Shown: positions 43,655-54,567, numbered from the stretch's first letter. The stretch: 64,000 bases of DNA from Williamsia muralis NBRC 105860 (GCF_001598915.1 NZ_BDAP01000002.1:868001-932000); one strand, 5' to 3'. Notes: generated by a model from the letters alone, not told the origin. Made by a program: numbers and translations.

Positions 43655-44566
43655 TCAGATGACGCCGCCAACGCGAAGCGCTTGACGCAAGATGTTGCGA
43701 AACGCCTTGCGGTCTCTGACGATCTTGTAGTCCCACCGGACCACTTTGAACCCGTGACGTTCGAGCCGGTTGTGTCGCTCACGCTCGGCGTGCCAGGACT
43801 CGTCGGCGACGCGGCCGTCAGATGTGTACTTGGATCGGCCGTCGAACTCGCCGATGACCTTGCCCTTCCAATCGAAGTCTGATCGTGCGAGAAATGTCCC
43901 GCACGGCAGTCGGAACTCATGTTGCAGACGAGGCAATGGAATGTCCCCCATCTCGATCATGCCCGCTCGGCTCTCGGATTCACCGGCGCTCTCGGACTTG
44001 CCGTCGGCATATCGGAGTGCGGCCCGCAGTGTTGAGATTCCGGGTGTGCCACCGAGTCGGTCGGCGATCTCGACGAGAAGCTCGAACGAGACGCCCTTGC
44101 GCAGCGCGCTGTCCAGGACGACGAGAGCTGAGCTGAAGTCGCCCGCACATGCAACATCCGCTGCCGTACGAGCGAGTGAGGTGACGCGGATCGGGCCGAT
44201 CACCACCACGTCGTCATCCGTCAACACGCCGTGATGTTTGTAGACACCTGTGGTGATCTCTGCGCCACGCTCAACGATGTAGTGAACGTGCTGGTACGCC
44301 CGTCCCGCCATGCTCAACCCATGCAGCAACGCTGCGGATTGATGGCTCAGGACGCGAGGTCCCCTTGTGCGTCGGCAGGTGCCGACAATGCGCCGGAGAT
44401 ACTGCTGCTCAGGCGTGAGAGTCGGGTCGGGTGGCATGAGAACGCCGCGAACGACTCTTTGCAGTTCGCCGCCGACGACGGCGCGCCGGATGTACGCGTC
44501 GTCGCCCATGGTCGACTCGACCAGTTGGGAGCGGTAGACGAGTTCGAGGTCTTCAAAGGGATCCAC
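43655..44566 (-). CDS. DUF559 (Vsr-like fold) protein with AbiEi-like N-terminus
   Basis: Protein of 303 residues (GTG 44566; ATG 44509 is an alternative). The first half resembles type IV toxin-antitoxin AbiEi-like regulators: a short winged-helix-like start, then VLSHQSAALLHGL and ITSLARTAADVA-type blocks. The C-terminal 100 residues form a DUF559 nuclease-like domain with FDWKGKVIGEFDG, ERERHNRLERHGFKVVRW. The Asp and Glu in the FDWKGKVIGEFDG segment fit the PD-(D/E)xK pattern. No partner toxin is adjacent. Exact 17-bp direct repeats flank the gene, suggesting it was inserted or duplicated as a unit. Confidence 0.82.
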   Translation of the reverse strand: MDPFEDLELVYRSQLVESTMGDDAYIRRAVVGGELQRVVRGVLMPPDPTLTPEQQYLRRIVGTCRRTRGPRVLSHQSAALLHGLSMAGRAYQHVHYIVERGAEITTGVYKHHGVLTDDDVVVIGPIRVTSLARTAADVACAGDFSSALVVLDSALRKGVSFELLVEIADRLGGTPGISTLRAALRYADGKSESAGESESRAGMIEMGDIPLPRLQHEFRLPCGTFLARSDFDWKGKVIGEFDGRSKYTSDGRVADESWHAERERHNRLERHGFKVVRWDYKIVRDRKAFRNILRQALRVGGVI

Positions 44567-44681
44567 GTAGCCGAGCTTGGCGGCGCGAGGGCAGTACTAC
44601 CGCGGGCAGACGCCGGATGGGAATCAAACTGTGGATTGCATCCGCAGTGTGCACAAATCGGTACAGGTCTTTCGTCCTGAT

Positions 44682-44721
44682 GCCGGTGTTGCAGTGCCGG
44701 TACGAAGACGGAAAGCCGGCA
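44682..44721. repeat. Dispersed intergenic repeat, copy 3 / right direct repeat
   Basis: The first 17 bases repeat those at 43599-43615 exactly. They are followed by a GGAAAGCCGGCACGG segment that pairs loosely with the GCCGG at the start. It lies between the DUF559 gene and the end of the DedA gene. Confidence 0.45.
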
Positions 44722-44756
44722 CGGTTCGAGCCTGCGGTTCGAGCGGCGGGGCGGGG

Positions 44757-45476
44757 TCAGCTCGGGGTATCGGAAGGTGCGCTGGTGGGATCTGCCACAG
44801 CATCGTCTGAGTTCTGGGAATCGCGGCCGCGCCAGCGCTTGTACAGCTCGGTGATGATCGGGAGGACCGAGACGAACACGATGATCAGGAAGATGATGTC
44901 GATGTTCTTCTGGATGAACTCGATCTGGCCGAGGAAGTAGCCGAGCAGGGTGACGCCCGCACCCCAGGCGATGGCTCCGACGATGTTGTAGGCGAGGAAC
45001 GTCGAGTACTTCATCCTGGCTGCACCGGCGACGAGCGGCGCATAGGTACGGACGATGGGCACAAACCGCGCCAAGAAGATGGTGATGGGGCCGTGCTTCT
45101 CGAAGAACTCGTGCGCCTCATCGATGTACTTCTTCTTCAAGACCCGCGCATCGGGCTTGAACAGCGAGTATCCGAACCGGTTGCCGAGGAGATAGCCGAC
45201 CTGATCGCCGAGGAAGGCGGCAATCGGGATGGTGAGCAGCAACACCCAGAGCGGCGCGAACGGCTCGATCTCGCTCGACTTGGCGGCCACGATCAATCCG
45301 GCCGTGAACAACAGGGAGTCGCCGGGCAGCAGCGGGAACAGCAGACCCGACTCGATGAACACGATGAGCAGCAGCCCACCGAGCATCCAGGTCCCGAAGG
45401 AATTGAGGAGATTGATCGGGTCCAAGAACCCAGGCATCAACGCCACGTCGGTCGTTTGGGCAAGGACAGTCTCCAT
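44757..45476 (-). CDS. DedA-family membrane protein
   Basis: Polytopic protein of 239 residues from ATG 45476; the frame before it (33 codons) is Pro/Gly-rich and unlikely to be translated. The SNARE-associated/DedA domain contains FIESGLLFPLLPGDSLLF, GYLLGNRFG and the re-entrant FLARFVPIVRTYAPLVAGAARM motif, with the conserved Gly and Arg residues. A charged, Ser/Asp-rich C-terminal tail ends it. DedA proteins flip or recycle undecaprenyl phosphate and phospholipids. Equivalent to Rv0364 beside fba in M. tuberculosis. Confidence 0.93.
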   Translation of the reverse strand: METVLAQTTDVALMPGFLDPINLLNSFGTWMLGGLLLIVFIESGLLFPLLPGDSLLFTAGLIVAAKSSEIEPFAPLWVLLLTIPIAAFLGDQVGYLLGNRFGYSLFKPDARVLKKKYIDEAHEFFEKHGPITIFLARFVPIVRTYAPLVAGAARMKYSTFLAYNIVGAIAWGAGVTLLGYFLGQIEFIQKNIDIIFLIIVFVSVLPIITELYKRWRGRDSQNSDDAVADPTSAPSDTPS

Positions 45477-45616
45477 CACGGGACCCAAGGGTACCGGTTG
45501 TTGCCGGCCGGTCCCGCCAGGCGGCGCTGTGCCGTACGGCGGGAGGGTGCTCACCGGCGCAGACGGTCCTTGCAATACTGGTCAGCGAAGATCACCGAAC
45601 CTCGGCTGGAGGCCAC

Positions 45617-46654
45617 ATGCCCATCGCAACGCCCGAACAATACGCACAGATGCTCAACGCGGCGAAAGAGGGCGGTTTCGCCTTCCCCGCGATCAACTGC
45701 ACCTCGTCGGAGACCATCAACGCAGCCCTCAAAGGATTCGCGGAGGCGGGCAGCGACGGCATCATCCAGTTCTCCACCGGTGGCGCCGAGTTCGGTTCGG
45801 GTCTCGGTGTGAAGGACATGGTCACCGGTGCGGTGGCGCTGGCCGAGTTCGCGCACGTGGTGGCCGCCAAGTACGGCATCACGGTGGCCCTGCACACCGA
45901 CCACTGCCCCAAGGACAAGCTGGACACCTACGTGCGTCCGCTGCTCGCCATCTCCCAGGAGCGTGTGGACGCAGGCCAGAACCCGCTGTTCCAGTCGCAC
46001 ATGTGGGACGGCAGCGCCGTACCGCTGGACGAGAACCTGGAGATCGCCAAGGATCTGCTGGCCAAGGCCGCGTCCGCGAAGATCATCCTCGAGGTCGAGA
46101 TCGGTGTTGTCGGCGGCGAGGAAGACGGCGTGGAGAACGAGATCAACGACAAGCTCTTCACCACCGCCGAAGACTTCGAGGCCACCATCGAGGCGCTCGG
46201 TGCGGGCGACTCCGGAAGTCGCTACCTGCTGGCCGCGACCTTCGGAAACGTGCACGGCGTCTACAAGCCGGGCAACGTCAAGCTGCGCCCCGAGGTGCTC
46301 AAGACCGGCCAGGACGTGGCCGTCAAGAAGTTGGGTCTGGCCGACGGATCCAAGCCGTTCGACTTCGTGTTCCACGGCGGCTCGGGCTCGCTCAAGAGCG
46401 AGATCGAGGAAGCCCTGAGCTACGGCGTGATCAAGATGAACGTCGACACCGACACCCAGTACGCCTTCACCCGTCCGATCGTCGGCCACATGTTCTCGAA
46501 CTACGACGGCGTCCTCAAGGTCGACGGCGACGTGGGCAACAAGAAGTTCTACGACCCGCGCAGCTACATGAAGAAGGCAGAGACGTCGATGAGCGAGCGT
46601 GTGGTGGAGGCCTGCACCGACCTCAAGTCGGTCGGCAAGTCCATCAGCGCCTGA
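45617..46654 (+). CDS. fba: Class II fructose-bisphosphate aldolase
   Basis: Zinc-dependent glycolytic and gluconeogenic aldolase of 345 residues. Metal and substrate marks include VALHTDHCPKD (zinc His), LEVEIGVVGGEEDGV, TFGNVHGVYKPGNVKL and FVFHGGSGSLKSEI. Length matches the actinobacterial Fba-IIa form. It diverges from the DedA gene. Confidence 0.97.
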   Translation: MPIATPEQYAQMLNAAKEGGFAFPAINCTSSETINAALKGFAEAGSDGIIQFSTGGAEFGSGLGVKDMVTGAVALAEFAHVVAAKYGITVALHTDHCPKDKLDTYVRPLLAISQERVDAGQNPLFQSHMWDGSAVPLDENLEIAKDLLAKAASAKIILEVEIGVVGGEEDGVENEINDKLFTTAEDFEATIEALGAGDSGSRYLLAATFGNVHGVYKPGNVKLRPEVLKTGQDVAVKKLGLADGSKPFDFVFHGGSGSLKSEIEEALSYGVIKMNVDTDTQYAFTRPIVGHMFSNYDGVLKVDGDVGNKKFYDPRSYMKKAETSMSERVVEACTDLKSVGKSISA

Positions 46655-46667
46655 CAGCCGAGACGAA

Positions 46668-46683
46668 GACCGGGTAACCGGTC
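46668..46683. terminator. Short hairpin between fba and convergent gene
   Basis: GACCGG-GTAA-CCGGTC is a perfect 6-bp stem with a stable GNRA tetraloop, 14 bases after the fba stop and 9 bases past the end of the opposing gene. Confidence 0.55.
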
Positions 46684-46691
46684 CTGGTGGG

Positions 46692-47096
46692 TCAGAGCGC
46701 GATACCCACCAGGATCGCCAGTCCGAGCAATATCAACGCAGCGGCCGCGCACAAGACCGAGGTATCCACCCGGCGGTGCGGTCGCTGCGTTGTTGTCATT
46801 CGGGCCGGGGCCACGATCACCGGCCTCGGAGCGGCTTGTTGTTGCTCCACCGGCATCTGAGGACGGTCCCGGAAAGGAACGTCTGCCGGCGCGTGGACGC
46901 CAGATGGCGCCGGCGGCTGCCATGGACGGCCAGGCGGTTGCGGTGGTCGGGCCGCGGTGTCGCTCGGTCGAGGCGGTGCCTCGAACCCGCTACGTCGAAC
47001 GGGACCCGGGGGTCGCTGCGAACGCAATGGGATGGTCGCCGCGTCGATTACACGGTGATGGGGAGGTGGTGATGGTCGGTCCTGCGGTGAGGGCAC
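46692..47096 (-). CDS. Proline-rich tail-anchored membrane protein, unknown
   Basis: Protein of 134 residues starting at a GTG. Residues 1-100 are Pro/Arg/Gln-rich and disordered. The last 22 residues form one hydrophobic helix (VLCAAAALILLGLAILVGIAL) that ends at the stop codon, giving a C-tail anchor. No conserved domain is seen and the ribosome-binding site is weak. The clean hydrophobic ending on one frame supports coding. It precedes or accompanies the neighbouring large membrane protein on the same strand. Confidence 0.6.
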   Translation of the reverse strand: MPSPQDRPSPPPHHRVIDAATIPLRSQRPPGPVRRSGFEAPPRPSDTAARPPQPPGRPWQPPAPSGVHAPADVPFRDRPQMPVEQQQAAPRPVIVAPARMTTTQRPHRRVDTSVLCAAAALILLGLAILVGIAL

Positions 47097-47148
47097 CGAC
47101 CAAGCCTAACGCCCGAACGACCGCGAAGGCGCGGTTGTCACAGTCCGA

Positions 47149-48861
47149 TCAGGCCTTGCAGACCTTCCACTCCCCGTCGATCTTGCTCAGTGTGAGTGCC
47201 ACGTCGAGCTTCTCGTCAGGGGTGAGCGTCTTGTAGGCGATCACCTCTACAACAGCTCCGTTGCCGTCGTTGACGATCTTCGACGCCTTGACACCGTCGA
47301 CGCCGACCAGTTCGTTGTTCTCCTCCTGGATTCGGTGATCCTCGGCGAACTCCTGGTCGGACATGCTCGTAAAGCGTTGCTGCGCTTCGCCGCACGTGAT
47401 CTGTCGGAGAGTGATGATGTCGCCGTCGCGTAGCGCGGTGGTGTACTCGAGCGCCCGCGCGGCCGCGATGTCGGCGGGGACCTCGCTGGTTTCGTCTCCG
47501 GAGGCGGCAACGGCGATGACCGCCGCGACCACAGCTGCGATCAGTACCAGTGCGGCGAGAGCGAACCACAGACCTTTACGTGACTTCTTGGGTCCACCGC
47601 CGGTTCGATTCTGCTGGGCGCCCCCTGCAGGCGGGATGTACTGCGGCGCAGCCGGTTCCGCTTTCCAGTCGGGCACCTGCGTGGACGGCGATCCTGTATT
47701 CGACGGCGATCCCGGGTTCGACAGTGACCTGGTGTTCGAATTGGTCGACGACGCCGTCGTCGGCGCCGCCTTCGTGGTGCTGATCCGCTCCGTCGGTTGG
47801 TCGGTGACGTCGGCGGGGCCCGCAGCGGCAGCCAGCACCTCCGTCTCGTTCTCATCGGCGGGTGATCCGACGGGCTCGTCTCTCGGCGTCGAGTCGGATT
47901 GTGACGCCGAGGGTTTCGACGTGGAAACCGCCGGGACAGCGGCAAATTGGGCGGTCACGGCCTCGCTGGGCGCCGGGGCGGGGTCGCCGCCGGGCTGTTC
48001 CCCAGCAGTGTCTTGACGCGGTGTCTTCTCGTCCGCCACTGACTTCTCGTCTGTGACGGTCTGCTCGTCTGCCGGCACGGCCTCCGCTTCGGCTTCGGCG
48101 CGATCAGGCACCGACTTTGCAGGCGCCTCTTCGGGAGCATCCTGCGTCGCCTCCGGTTCAACGGAAGTTTCGGCCGCCTGACTGTCGGCTGTCTGATCGG
48201 CGACCGGCTCATCGGCAACCGGCTCATCGGTGTGCGGATCGGCCACCGGTGCGCTGTTGTCCTTCGCATCGGCAGGCTGCTCGTCGTCACCGGACGAATC
48301 GGTGGGCTCGTCCGACGCGGTGGCCTCATCCTCTGCGGAGGGCGGGACTTCAACGTCGTCCTCGGCCTCTGCCGTTTCGACGGCCGGGTCGGAGCTATCG
48401 GCTCCCTCGGCAGCCGGAGCTTCGTTGACCACGGCGTCGACCACCGGATCCTGGCTCGCTGTCTCGGCGGTGTCCGGGGTGGCAGGGGAGTCTTCGTCTG
48501 CGGCGTCGGTTCGGTTGTCCACCGCGGTATCAGCGTCCGGCTCGACAGGGGATTCGACAGGGGATGTCGGGCGGTCGGCGGGAGCGACGCCGGTGTCCGA
48601 TGCCGACTCCGGGGTCCCGCTCGCCGTGTCGGTCACCGGACTGTCGGCCGAATCGTTCACGGCCCCCTGTGGCGATTCGCCATCGGACTTTCCCTGCGGC
48701 AACAGACCCCCCTGTTTTTCCTGCCCCGCAGGAGATGTTGTGGATGTACCGGGGCGTCGTGCTGCTTCGGCCCCGCTACCCGATTTTCCTTCGCGAAGCT
48801 TACGAACTGCCGAAAAGGCCCTCCGTACAACAGAATTGCCTTCATCGTCAGGATGTGACAT
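47149..48861 (-). CDS. Acidic low-complexity membrane-anchored protein (Rv0361-like)
   Basis: Protein of 570 residues from ATG 48861. A much longer open frame continues to 50580, but that part is the shadow of the plus-strand exporter gene. Residues 1-400 are a disordered region packed with Asp, Glu, Ala, Pro, Ser and Thr, including short near-repeats such as EPVADEPVADQTAD. A membrane helix (GLWFALAALVLIAAVVAAVIAVAA) follows, then an extracellular domain of about 110 residues with a Cys in ITCGEAQQRF and another at the end (WKVCKA), probably disulfide-linked and DUF4878-like. The position matches Rv0361 of M. tuberculosis. Function unknown. Confidence 0.8.
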   Translation of the reverse strand: MSHPDDEGNSVVRRAFSAVRKLREGKSGSGAEAARRPGTSTTSPAGQEKQGGLLPQGKSDGESPQGAVNDSADSPVTDTASGTPESASDTGVAPADRPTSPVESPVEPDADTAVDNRTDAADEDSPATPDTAETASQDPVVDAVVNEAPAAEGADSSDPAVETAEAEDDVEVPPSAEDEATASDEPTDSSGDDEQPADAKDNSAPVADPHTDEPVADEPVADQTADSQAAETSVEPEATQDAPEEAPAKSVPDRAEAEAEAVPADEQTVTDEKSVADEKTPRQDTAGEQPGGDPAPAPSEAVTAQFAAVPAVSTSKPSASQSDSTPRDEPVGSPADENETEVLAAAAGPADVTDQPTERISTTKAAPTTASSTNSNTRSLSNPGSPSNTGSPSTQVPDWKAEPAAPQYIPPAGGAQQNRTGGGPKKSRKGLWFALAALVLIAAVVAAVIAVAASGDETSEVPADIAAARALEYTTALRDGDIITLRQITCGEAQQRFTSMSDQEFAEDHRIQEENNELVGVDGVKASKIVNDGNGAVVEVIAYKTLTPDEKLDVALTLSKIDGEWKVCKA

Positions 48862-49020
48862 CCACCCAGCCCTGTTCCTCGACCGACACTGTTCACAGTG
48901 CACGGGAACCTGGCCGACCTTCGGACAGTCACCCCCGCGCAGCGTCGCGCCCACCCTATCGAATGAACTGGCGGCCGGAGGGGTCGCCCGCACCCGATCG
49001 AGAGCTGCGACAATGGTCCG

Positions 49021-49437
49021 ATGACGTCGTTCGGAGATCTTCTCGGCCCTCAGCCCACCCTCTTGACCGGAGACGACGAAGCCGAATCGGACCTGTTGAA
49101 CGGTTCCGACCCGGCTGCGGTCGCCGCCCAGCACCCGACCGCCTCGATCGCCTGGGCCTACCTGGCCGAAGCCGCCATGAACGAAGGCGCGACCATCACC
49201 GCCTACGCCTACGCACGTACCGGCTACCACCGCGGGCTCGACCAGCTGCGGCGGCATGGCTGGAAAGGGTTCGGCCCCGTGCCGTGGAGCCACGAGCCCA
49301 ACCGCGGGTTCCTGCGTTGCGTCGCCGTGCTCGCCCGGGCGGCGCAGACCATCGGTGAGGAAGACGAATACCGGCGCTGCCTCGATCTGCTGAACGAAAG
49401 TGACCCGGCAGCCGCCGGCGAGCTCGGACTCGCCTGA
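49021..49437 (+). CDS. DUF3151 protein (Rv0360c-like)
   Basis: Soluble protein of 138 residues, mostly helical with a TPR-like pattern (ASIAWAYLAEAAM, AYAYARTGYHRGLDQLRRHGWKGFGPVPW). The sequence HGWKGFGPVPWSHEPNRGFLRC is strongly characteristic of this actinobacterial family. Function unknown. It overlaps the following exporter gene by 38 bases and is divergent to the acidic membrane protein. Confidence 0.9.
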   Translation: MTSFGDLLGPQPTLLTGDDEAESDLLNGSDPAAVAAQHPTASIAWAYLAEAAMNEGATITAYAYARTGYHRGLDQLRRHGWKGFGPVPWSHEPNRGFLRCVAVLARAAQTIGEEDEYRRCLDLLNESDPAAAGELGLA

Positions 49438-50566
49438 CACCGGCGGCTCGGACGGCCGTCTGCTGACCGTTCGCGCGGTGTTCGCCCGCGAACGGTTGCC
49501 GGCTCGCGTCCGCGCCCCTCTGCATCGGCTGCGCGTGGCGATCCTGCCGATCCTCCAGTGTTCCTTGGCGGCCGGCCTCGCCTGGTACCTCGCCACCGAG
49601 GTGTTCGCCCACGAGCGGCCGTTCTTCGCTCCCATCGCCGCGGTCATCTCGCTGGGTCTGTCTCTCGGGCAGCGGTGGCGCCGCGCCCTCGAGGTGGCGA
49701 TCGGCGTGACCGTCGGCGTGGCGGTCGGTGACCTGATCATCGCGGCGATCGGGTCGGGCACCTGGCAGATCATGGTGGTCGTCGCCATTGCGATGGTGGT
49801 GGCCATCGTGCTCGACCGGGGACCGCTGGTGCCCATCCAGGCCGCGAGCTCGGCCGTGTTGGTGGCAACGCTGCTGCCGCCAGGAGGAGCCGACGGGTTC
49901 CACCGCGTCATCGACGCCTTCATCGGCGGTGTGGTGGCGATCGTGGTGGTTGCGGTGGTACCAACCCATCCGGTGCTGCGGGCCCGCCGCGACGCCGCCG
50001 GGGTGCTCACCACGGTGTCCGATGTGCTCGCAGATGTGGCCGAGGGGCTGCGCCGAATGGACCGCGACCTGCTGCTCGAAGCGCTCGAGGAAGCGCGCGG
50101 AACCCAGCCGGAGATCGATGCGATGCGGTCGGACATCTCTGGTGGGCGTGAGATCAGTGTCATCTCCCCGCTGTACTGGAACAGTCGGTCGCGCCTCGAA
50201 CGCATCACCGCCGTCGCCGATCCGATCGACAATGCGGTGCGAAACGTTCGGGTGCTGGCACGTCGGGCGGCAAGCGCGATGGACAAGAACGAGCCGATCA
50301 AGCCTGAGATCGTCGAACTCATCGTCAGCCTCGCGCACGCATTCGAGGTGGTCAACGACATGATCCTGGCCGATCCCGGCCAGCAGCCCGACCCGGCGTC
50401 TGCGGCCAGGGTCTTGCGTAGCATCGCCCGTCGCTCGAAGCCAGAACTGGTTGAGGGCAGCGCGCTGTCGGAGACGGTGATCTTGGCGCAGATCCGTTCC
50501 ACAATCGTTGATCTGCTGATGGTGTGCGGACTCTCCCGCGTCTCGGCGATCGCCACGCTGCGCTGA
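49400..50566 (+). CDS. FUSC/ArAE-family membrane protein
   Basis: Protein of 388 residues from a GTG at 49400. The N-terminal half has about six membrane helices (ILPILQCSLAAGLAWYLATEVF, FFAPIAAVISLGLSLGQRWRRALEVAIGVTVGVAVGDLI). The C-terminal half is a long soluble helical domain with YWNSRSRLERI near its middle. The overall plan is that of the fusaric-acid-resistance-like family, which exports aromatic acids. In actinobacteria its role is unproven. The start overlaps DUF3151, so the two are co-translated. Confidence 0.85.
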   Translation: MTRQPPASSDSPDTGGSDGRLLTVRAVFARERLPARVRAPLHRLRVAILPILQCSLAAGLAWYLATEVFAHERPFFAPIAAVISLGLSLGQRWRRALEVAIGVTVGVAVGDLIIAAIGSGTWQIMVVVAIAMVVAIVLDRGPLVPIQAASSAVLVATLLPPGGADGFHRVIDAFIGGVVAIVVVAVVPTHPVLRARRDAAGVLTTVSDVLADVAEGLRRMDRDLLLEALEEARGTQPEIDAMRSDISGGREISVISPLYWNSRSRLERITAVADPIDNAVRNVRVLARRAASAMDKNEPIKPEIVELIVSLAHAFEVVNDMILADPGQQPDPASAARVLRSIARRSKPELVEGSALSETVILAQIRSTIVDLLMVCGLSRVSAIATLR

Positions 50567-50627
50567 CAGTTGCGACGCATGCGTAGTCATGCATATATTT
50601 GGGGTCCACTGACCGCGAAGGGACACG
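50567..50627 (+). promoter_or_regulatory. Short promoter region of the CDF gene with palindrome
   Basis: The 10-bp palindrome ACGCATGCGT (50575-50584) and an AT-rich ATGCATATATTTG lie just before the zinc-transporter gene. A metal-responsive repressor site is conceivable, but no known box (Zur, SmtB, CmtR) is matched. Confidence 0.3.
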
Positions 50628-51548
50628 ATGGGCCACACGCACAGCCACGGTCACGCCGGGCACGGCGCCGGTGACGACGGAACCCAGCGGCGACTATGGC
50701 CGATGGTGGCCGGGGCAGTCATCATCTCCGTGTTCTTCGCGGTCGAACTGACCGTCGGCATCGCCGTCAACTCGCTGGCTCTGATCGCCGATGCGGGCCA
50801 CATGCTCACCGATGTGGTGGCCATGGTGATGGGACTGGGCGCTTTGCTACTAGCCCGGCACGGGAGTTCGAGCGGGGTCAAGACCTTCGGCTGGCACCGC
50901 GCCGAGGTTTTCACCGCCGTGGCCAACGCCGTGCTGCTCATCGGCGTGGCCGTGTTTGTCCTCTACGAGGCCATCGAGCGCATCGGTACCGATCCCCACG
51001 TACCGGGCGGGACCCTTGTGGTGGTGGCGCTCATCGGCCTCGCGGCCAATCTGGTGGTGATGCTGCTGCTACGCGCGGACGCCAAGGGAAGCATCGCGGT
51101 GCGCGGCGCGTACATGGAGGTGCTCGCCGACGCCGTCGGGTCGATCGGCGTGCTGGTGGCAGGCGTGGTGACGATGACAACCAGTTGGCCGTACGCCGAC
51201 CTGGTGGTGGCAGTACTGATCGCGCTGTGGGTCGCCCCGCGCGCCATCCGCCTTGCCCTCGACGCACTTCGGATCCTGGCGCAGCAGGCCCCGGTCCACG
51301 TTGACGTGGACAAGATCCAGCGCGAACTCAGCGACCTGGCGGGTGTGACCGAGGTGCACGACCTGCACGTCTGGACGCTGACCACCGGCATGGACGTGGC
51401 AACGGTGCACGTGACCGCCACAGCCGACAACGCCGCGGTGCTCGCCGCCGCCAGGGAAGTCCTCGAACGCCATGGCCTCGACCACGCCACCATCCAGGTG
51501 GATCCGGCCGGAACCCAAGGCGACTGCCACAAGAAGATCACCTGGTAG
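50628..51548 (+). CDS. Cation diffusion facilitator (zinc/cobalt efflux, CzcD-like)
   Basis: Metal2+/H+ antiporter of 306 residues with six membrane helices. The N-terminus is His-rich (HTHSHGHAGHG). The transport-site signature is DAGHMLTDVVAM in helix 2 and EVLADAVGSIGVL in helix 5; the HxxxD pattern favours Zn2+ over Mn2+. The cytoplasmic C-domain starts about residue 215, with EVHDLHVWTLTTGMDVATVHV. It removes excess zinc from the cytoplasm. Confidence 0.95.
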   Translation: MGHTHSHGHAGHGAGDDGTQRRLWPMVAGAVIISVFFAVELTVGIAVNSLALIADAGHMLTDVVAMVMGLGALLLARHGSSSGVKTFGWHRAEVFTAVANAVLLIGVAVFVLYEAIERIGTDPHVPGGTLVVVALIGLAANLVVMLLLRADAKGSIAVRGAYMEVLADAVGSIGVLVAGVVTMTTSWPYADLVVAVLIALWVAPRAIRLALDALRILAQQAPVHVDVDKIQRELSDLAGVTEVHDLHVWTLTTGMDVATVHVTATADNAAVLAAAREVLERHGLDHATIQVDPAGTQGDCHKKITW

Positions 51549-51558
51549 CAGCCGCCCA

Positions 51559-51588
51559 ACTCCGTCGAGCGGGGCCCGGCCGGCGGAG

Positions 51589-51589
<1 letters not shown>
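51559..51589. terminator. Possible hairpin between CDF and glgX
   Basis: ACTCCG pairs with CGGAGT around a GC-rich interior that can fold further. It fills the 40-bp gap between two convergent genes. Confidence 0.4.
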
Positions 51590-53703
<2,114 letters not shown>

Positions 53704-53781
53704 CTGGTCCTCCTCGCATCAGCACACGGATTTTTCACACTACGACAGGTTCCGGCGCCGTGCTTGGGGGGCGACTACCCC

Positions 53782-54567
53782 CTACTTCCAGAAGACAAAC
53801 AAGTCCCAGCCCCACGACGCCAGAAAGCTGCTGACCCCGGACAATTCGAACAACCAGTACACGAGGTCGAAGAACGCGCGGTTGAGCTGGGGCACCAGCA
53901 GGATGACAAAGATCAGCAGGATCCCGAACGGTGCGACCGGCGCCACCGATCGCCGCGTGTTGTCGGACAGGTACGGCTCGATGATCCCGTAGCCGTCGAG
54001 TCCGGGGATCGGCAGGAGGTTGAGCACCGCGGCGGTGATCTGCAGCAGGGCCAGCATCGCCAGCGACGACCAGAAGTTCAGTTCACCGATCAGCGCCGCG
54101 TTGTCGCGGCCGGAGATGACCACGAGCAGGACGATGGCGATGAGGATGTTGGCCAGCGGGCCCGCAGCGGAGACCAGGCTGCGCTGGGCCCGCGTGAATC
54201 CCGACTTGTTCACGTAGACGGCGCCACCGGGAAAACCGATGCCGCCCAACAGGATGATGACCAGCGGTAGACCGATCGACAGGCCGGGATGGGCGTACTT
54301 GAGAGGGTTGAGTGTGAGGTAGCCGCGGAGCTCGGCGCCGCGGTCACCGAACTTGAACGCGGTGACGGCGTGCCCGAACTCGTGCAGCGACAGCGAGATC
54401 ACCCAGCCGCCCACAACGAGCAGCAGCGCCCCGATCACCGCCACGGGGTCGTTGTCCCGGCCCGATGTCCAGAGCAGTGCACCGCCCAGCGCGGTGGCCG
54501 CGACCACGGCGAGGAACACCGGACCAGGACGCACCGAGCGGATGATCTCGGTGGTGGTGGTGCTCAA
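53782..54567 (-). CDS. Site-2 protease family M50 metalloprotease (Rv0359-like)
   Basis: Intramembrane zinc protease of 261 residues. The TTG start at 54567 overlaps the previous TGA (TTGA); upstream codons are the shadow of the neighbouring gene. The zinc motif HEFGH lies at residues 62-66, and the second ligand Asp is in NLLPIPGLDGYG. Five or six membrane helices, with no PDZ domain, put it in the minimal Group III-like class. Targets such as anti-sigma factors are not encoded nearby. Confidence 0.9.
   Translation of the reverse strand: MSTTTTEIIRSVRPGPVFLAVVAATALGGALLWTSGRDNDPVAVIGALLLVVGGWVISLSLHEFGHAVTAFKFGDRGAELRGYLTLNPLKYAHPGLSIGLPLVIILLGGIGFPGGAVYVNKSGFTRAQRSLVSAAGPLANILIAIVLLVVISGRDNAALIGELNFWSSLAMLALLQITAAVLNLLPIPGLDGYGIIEPYLSDNTRRSVAPVAPFGILLIFVILLVPQLNRAFFDLVYWLFELSGVSSFLASWGWDLFVFWK

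Noticed and set aside
48862-50580. N-terminal two thirds of a 1143-codon minus-strand open frame
   Set aside because: It is the antisense shadow of the FUSC-type and DUF3151 genes on the plus strand and is Ser/Arg/Ala-rich without family sequence. Only the part from ATG 48861 reads as protein.
50567-50627. Zur or SmtB box before the zinc transporter
   Set aside because: The palindrome ACGCATGCGT does not fit either consensus, so it is only recorded as an unassigned dyad.
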